This document shows positions 34,470 through 64,000 of a DNA stretch of 64,000 nucleotides, one piece after another. This DNA comes from Glandiceps talaboti. Taxonomy: Eukaryota > Hemichordata > Enteropneusta > Spengelidae. The notes below the pieces were generated by a model. That model was not told the DNA's origin, ran no database searches, and worked only from the letters and a program-made list of their open reading frames with translations. Within the stretch, counting starts at the first letter, position 1; each line of letters opens with the position of its first letter. The stretch lies in the NCBI RefSeq assembly GCF_964340395.1, contig NC_135564.1, positions 4,707,861 through 4,771,860 on the forward strand, written 5' to 3'. The position numbers and the translations under genes were made by a program.

Positions 34470-36865
34470 TTGCATTCACTCATTTAAAAAAATATAAATT
34501 TCACCATTCACGCGTTAACATATTAACGATTCACCATTCACGCATAGAGTATATGAAGCCTGCCGTCACAGGTATTTTGCGTTCGACGTTCGTTCACTTT
34601 CACTTTATTTTCGTGGCACGTGAGCGGCGCCCTCTTCATACAACTGAAATATGACGTATGTACGTGTACAAGTCAGAGCGTCAGAATCTAGGCAACAGGG
34701 CCAAATATTACCTCATACCTACATATAGATTCCCAGCATGCTGTGCTGCCGTATTCACAACATCGTGAGGCTTTGGACGAGAACAATATAACCACTATGG
34801 AATAGGGTGGTTCGCCATTTTGCAATCTTTACGAATTCATGAAAGCAGCTGTATGATTGAATGCGTACAGCTAGTGATGCGGAACTGAAAATCACTGAGA
34901 ATGGTTTGATTTAGTTAATTGGAGTTAGTTTATTGAAGAACACATTTCTGTAAGTATACTATGTCGATTTATTTGCCTGACGCTGCGATATAGTCGAATT
35001 ACGTTCTGTACGTACGGAACAACTGTTTATTATTACCATGGAAGTATACTTCCATGTTATTACTAACATGAACAACGAGTCAACGACAATTAATTACCGT
35101 TTTCAGCCAGTCGAACGTAACATGTAACTACAACCACGGAATGTATAATTTACAAAAAAATAACTACAGTGAAAGCGCTTTCTGGGCTACATATTTACAA
35201 ATTAGTGAGACGTACACATGGAAGCAGCGGAGAACTCGCTGAATGGCCAGTGTCACTTGCTCGTTCGAGGGTAAAATTCGCAGTGGTTGTCACCTGTCTA
35301 ATAGCCTATGCAATTTCTGGTTGTCACGACACGTCGTACGTTATTGGCCGGAAAGAGAGATGATTTGTGTAGAATGAAATTGCAGATCGTTTTTACGTTA
35401 ACAGTCCCAAGGGCAAGGACGGTGATTTCCTACACGTGTTAACCAAATATTATTTCCGCCAGTGCCAAGGTGACCAGACCTTTCTTGTATACATACAGTC
35501 TTACAAGTTACAGATACCAGCAACATGTGATAAGAAAGGACTTAACGTTACTACTCGCATAGACAATAGAGAGAGACTCTGCTACTCGTGGAGAAGAGCG
35601 TACACGCTACTACACGGGTACACTCAAGATTTTATAAACCCAGTCACCTACTTTAGTCACTTTTAATGAGAAAATGTATGGTTCAAGACATAGACGGTAC
35701 ATAAAGACAGGCGTGAATGTCATAAAACTCCTTTCTAAAAAATGTACTAGATTGATCGATCGATACGTGTGTCCACACACAGTCTTGCCTGCAGACCAAT
35801 CAGTCTGGACTTGACTTGTGTGAATGAGACACTAATGAGTTCCAACTTAAGCTGTCTGTAAGCAGGACTAAGACGGACTGTGTTCACTTACATGGTTTAC
35901 AATATGTGTCTGCGGTTTTACTTGTTCTCCTGACGTAATATAAATGGAACATTTAGAGTTAGTTATACATGCCATTTTAGAAATTATTTTCATGTACACC
36001 GTACTGTATACTCCACTCTAGCAGAGTTATTTTCTTTTCTCCCCTCCCCCTGCCCTTAAAAAGAAAGTTGCAGGTTTGAGCCCCTTCTCAGTCGTTTTTG
36101 CACTGTACTAGTCTTATTGTACGAAGACTTATCCTGAACAAATTACAAAGGCAAAAAAAAAATTTCAAATGTTTGTTTCTGAAACATGACTTCAGTAAAT
36201 AGTGTAGGTAGTTAGAATTGCATTTCATTCCCCCCCCCCCCCCCAGCTTTTTGTTGTTGAGAAATTGCTCAGACAGTACATCCTTACCTATGATAGTTTG
36301 GTGATATATGAAAGAAATAAGTGAAGACAATACATCTATATGAAGTAGACGAACAGACAGTACTGTAAAAATTTAACTTACGGTTTGAAAAGTCTCTGTT
36401 TTGGAATGGGGTTTCTAAAACATTTAGCCAAAGATAGTTTGCCAAGAATATTTACACTGAAATAGAAGTAAATTCTCACCATTTGACCTTCTTGAATGTA
36501 AATAAAATATGTGGGTTGGCACCTGAAACCAGAGTTGGTTGGGATATTGGAAACACACAAAAAATTTTTTATTTGGCCATATAAATATTAAACAGATGGT
36601 ACCATCCCTGTAGGTATAAGTAAGGAATTGATACACACAAGTATCTCTGGGTGTGCCACATCAGACTATTATTCTTAAAAAATCTGGGGAAAAAGTCAAC
36701 ACAATCATGCCGTGTAAGATCTTCCTAAGTTCTTATTTTGTATCATTTATGATGATAAGAAAAGGTGAGGTCAGAAGTTAAAAATTTGTTTTTTCCTGAA
36801 TAATCACAATGTGAATTTTTGTAGGTTGTTGTGTGAGACACCGTGACGAAGATTATCAGATCAAT
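33283..36865. other. Intergenic region upstream of the TRPM2-like gene
   Basis: No exon is supported strongly. It contains a (TC)n tract (34376-34471). Around 34800-34950 there is sequence ending in a good donor (cacatttct, then gtaagtat), which could be a 5' non-coding exon spliced to the acceptor at 36824 (ttttgtag). The reading frame is open from that acceptor to the ATG at 36866, so a further upstream start cannot be excluded. Confidence 0.4.
34376..34471. repeat. (TC)n microsatellite
   Basis: Nearly pure TC dinucleotide run upstream of the TRPM2-like gene. Confidence 0.98.
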
Positions 36866-63684
<26,819 letters not shown>

Positions 63685-63734
63685 GTGAGTATTTGCTGTC
63701 AGCAGATAAAATAAAGTATGTGCAGATAGCTAGA

Positions 63735-63824
63735 AAATGTGATGATGGTGATGATAATGACAAAGACAAAGACAGTGATGAAAATGAAAATGACGATGAC
63801 TAAGATGACAACCATGACGATGAC

Positions 63825-63868
<44 letters not shown>

Positions 63869-63904
63869 GGATGATGAGGACGAGGACGAGGATGATGATG
63901 ATGG

Positions 63905-63958
<54 letters not shown>

Positions 63959-64000
63959 GGACGATGATGACGAGGACGAGGATGATGACGACGACTGTGA
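63735..64000. repeat. (GAT)n / (GAC)n low-complexity tract in intron 31
   Basis: GATGAT with GAC and GAG variants runs to the window edge, starting about 50 bp after the last exon seen. The true extent is unknown. Confidence 0.95.

Noticed and set aside
35169-35666. Two short plus-strand frames upstream of the TRPM2-like gene
   Set aside because: No recognisable domain, poor start contexts and no splice link to 36866.

Overview
The window is nuclear DNA from an invertebrate animal. It is AT-rich, and its genes are split by many GT-AG introns whose exon phases I could follow throughout. It is full of microsatellites, minisatellites, small hairpin (MITE-like) elements and a tRNA-derived SINE. 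A BRICHOS-domain precursor and an NUDT9-like TRPM2 channel point to a lophotrochozoan, perhaps an annelid. That placement is inference, because nothing here fixes the species.

Left part (1-11 kb): remains of a tandem array of genes for a type II membrane BRICHOS protein, all on the minus strand. One complete six-exon gene lies at 3023-6791 (264 aa). The first exon of a second copy is cut by the left edge (1-29). A third, decayed copy is left as a frameshifted exon 2 near 8.3 kb. The flank of the left copy (about 130-1833) is repeated at about 8810-10992, so a segmental duplication built the array. A SINE, a second AT-rich insert and a (TTTA)n tract entered or expanded only in the right copy, after the duplication.

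Middle part (13-33 kb): LSM7 (minus, 4 exons, 102 aa) and an SPPL2-type intramembrane aspartyl protease (plus, 14 exons, 563 aa) are head to head. Their start codons are 260 bp apart, so a shared promoter region is likely. In vertebrates, SPPL2a/b cut the membrane stub of Bri2 (ITM2B), itself a type II BRICHOS protein. A BRICHOS gene about 10 kb from SPPL2 is therefore suggestive, although clustering alone proves nothing.

Right part (36.9-64 kb): a TRPM2-type cation channel on the plus strand. I resolve 31 coding exons encoding 1577 residues before the window ends inside an intron in the C-terminal NUDT9-homology domain. The four melastatin-type N-terminal exon blocks, six membrane segments, a YGE pore filter, the TRP helix, a coiled coil and the start of NUDT9-H are all present. 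The Nudix box keeps its metal-binding ExxEE glutamates but has lost two other canonical residues. The introns hold several minisatellites, a triplicated splice acceptor before exon 19, and many CCAAT-type motifs.

No rRNA, true tRNA, CRISPR or viral gene was seen. Gene models are hand-spliced from reading frame, splice consensus and family knowledge; no alignment or RNA data could be used.
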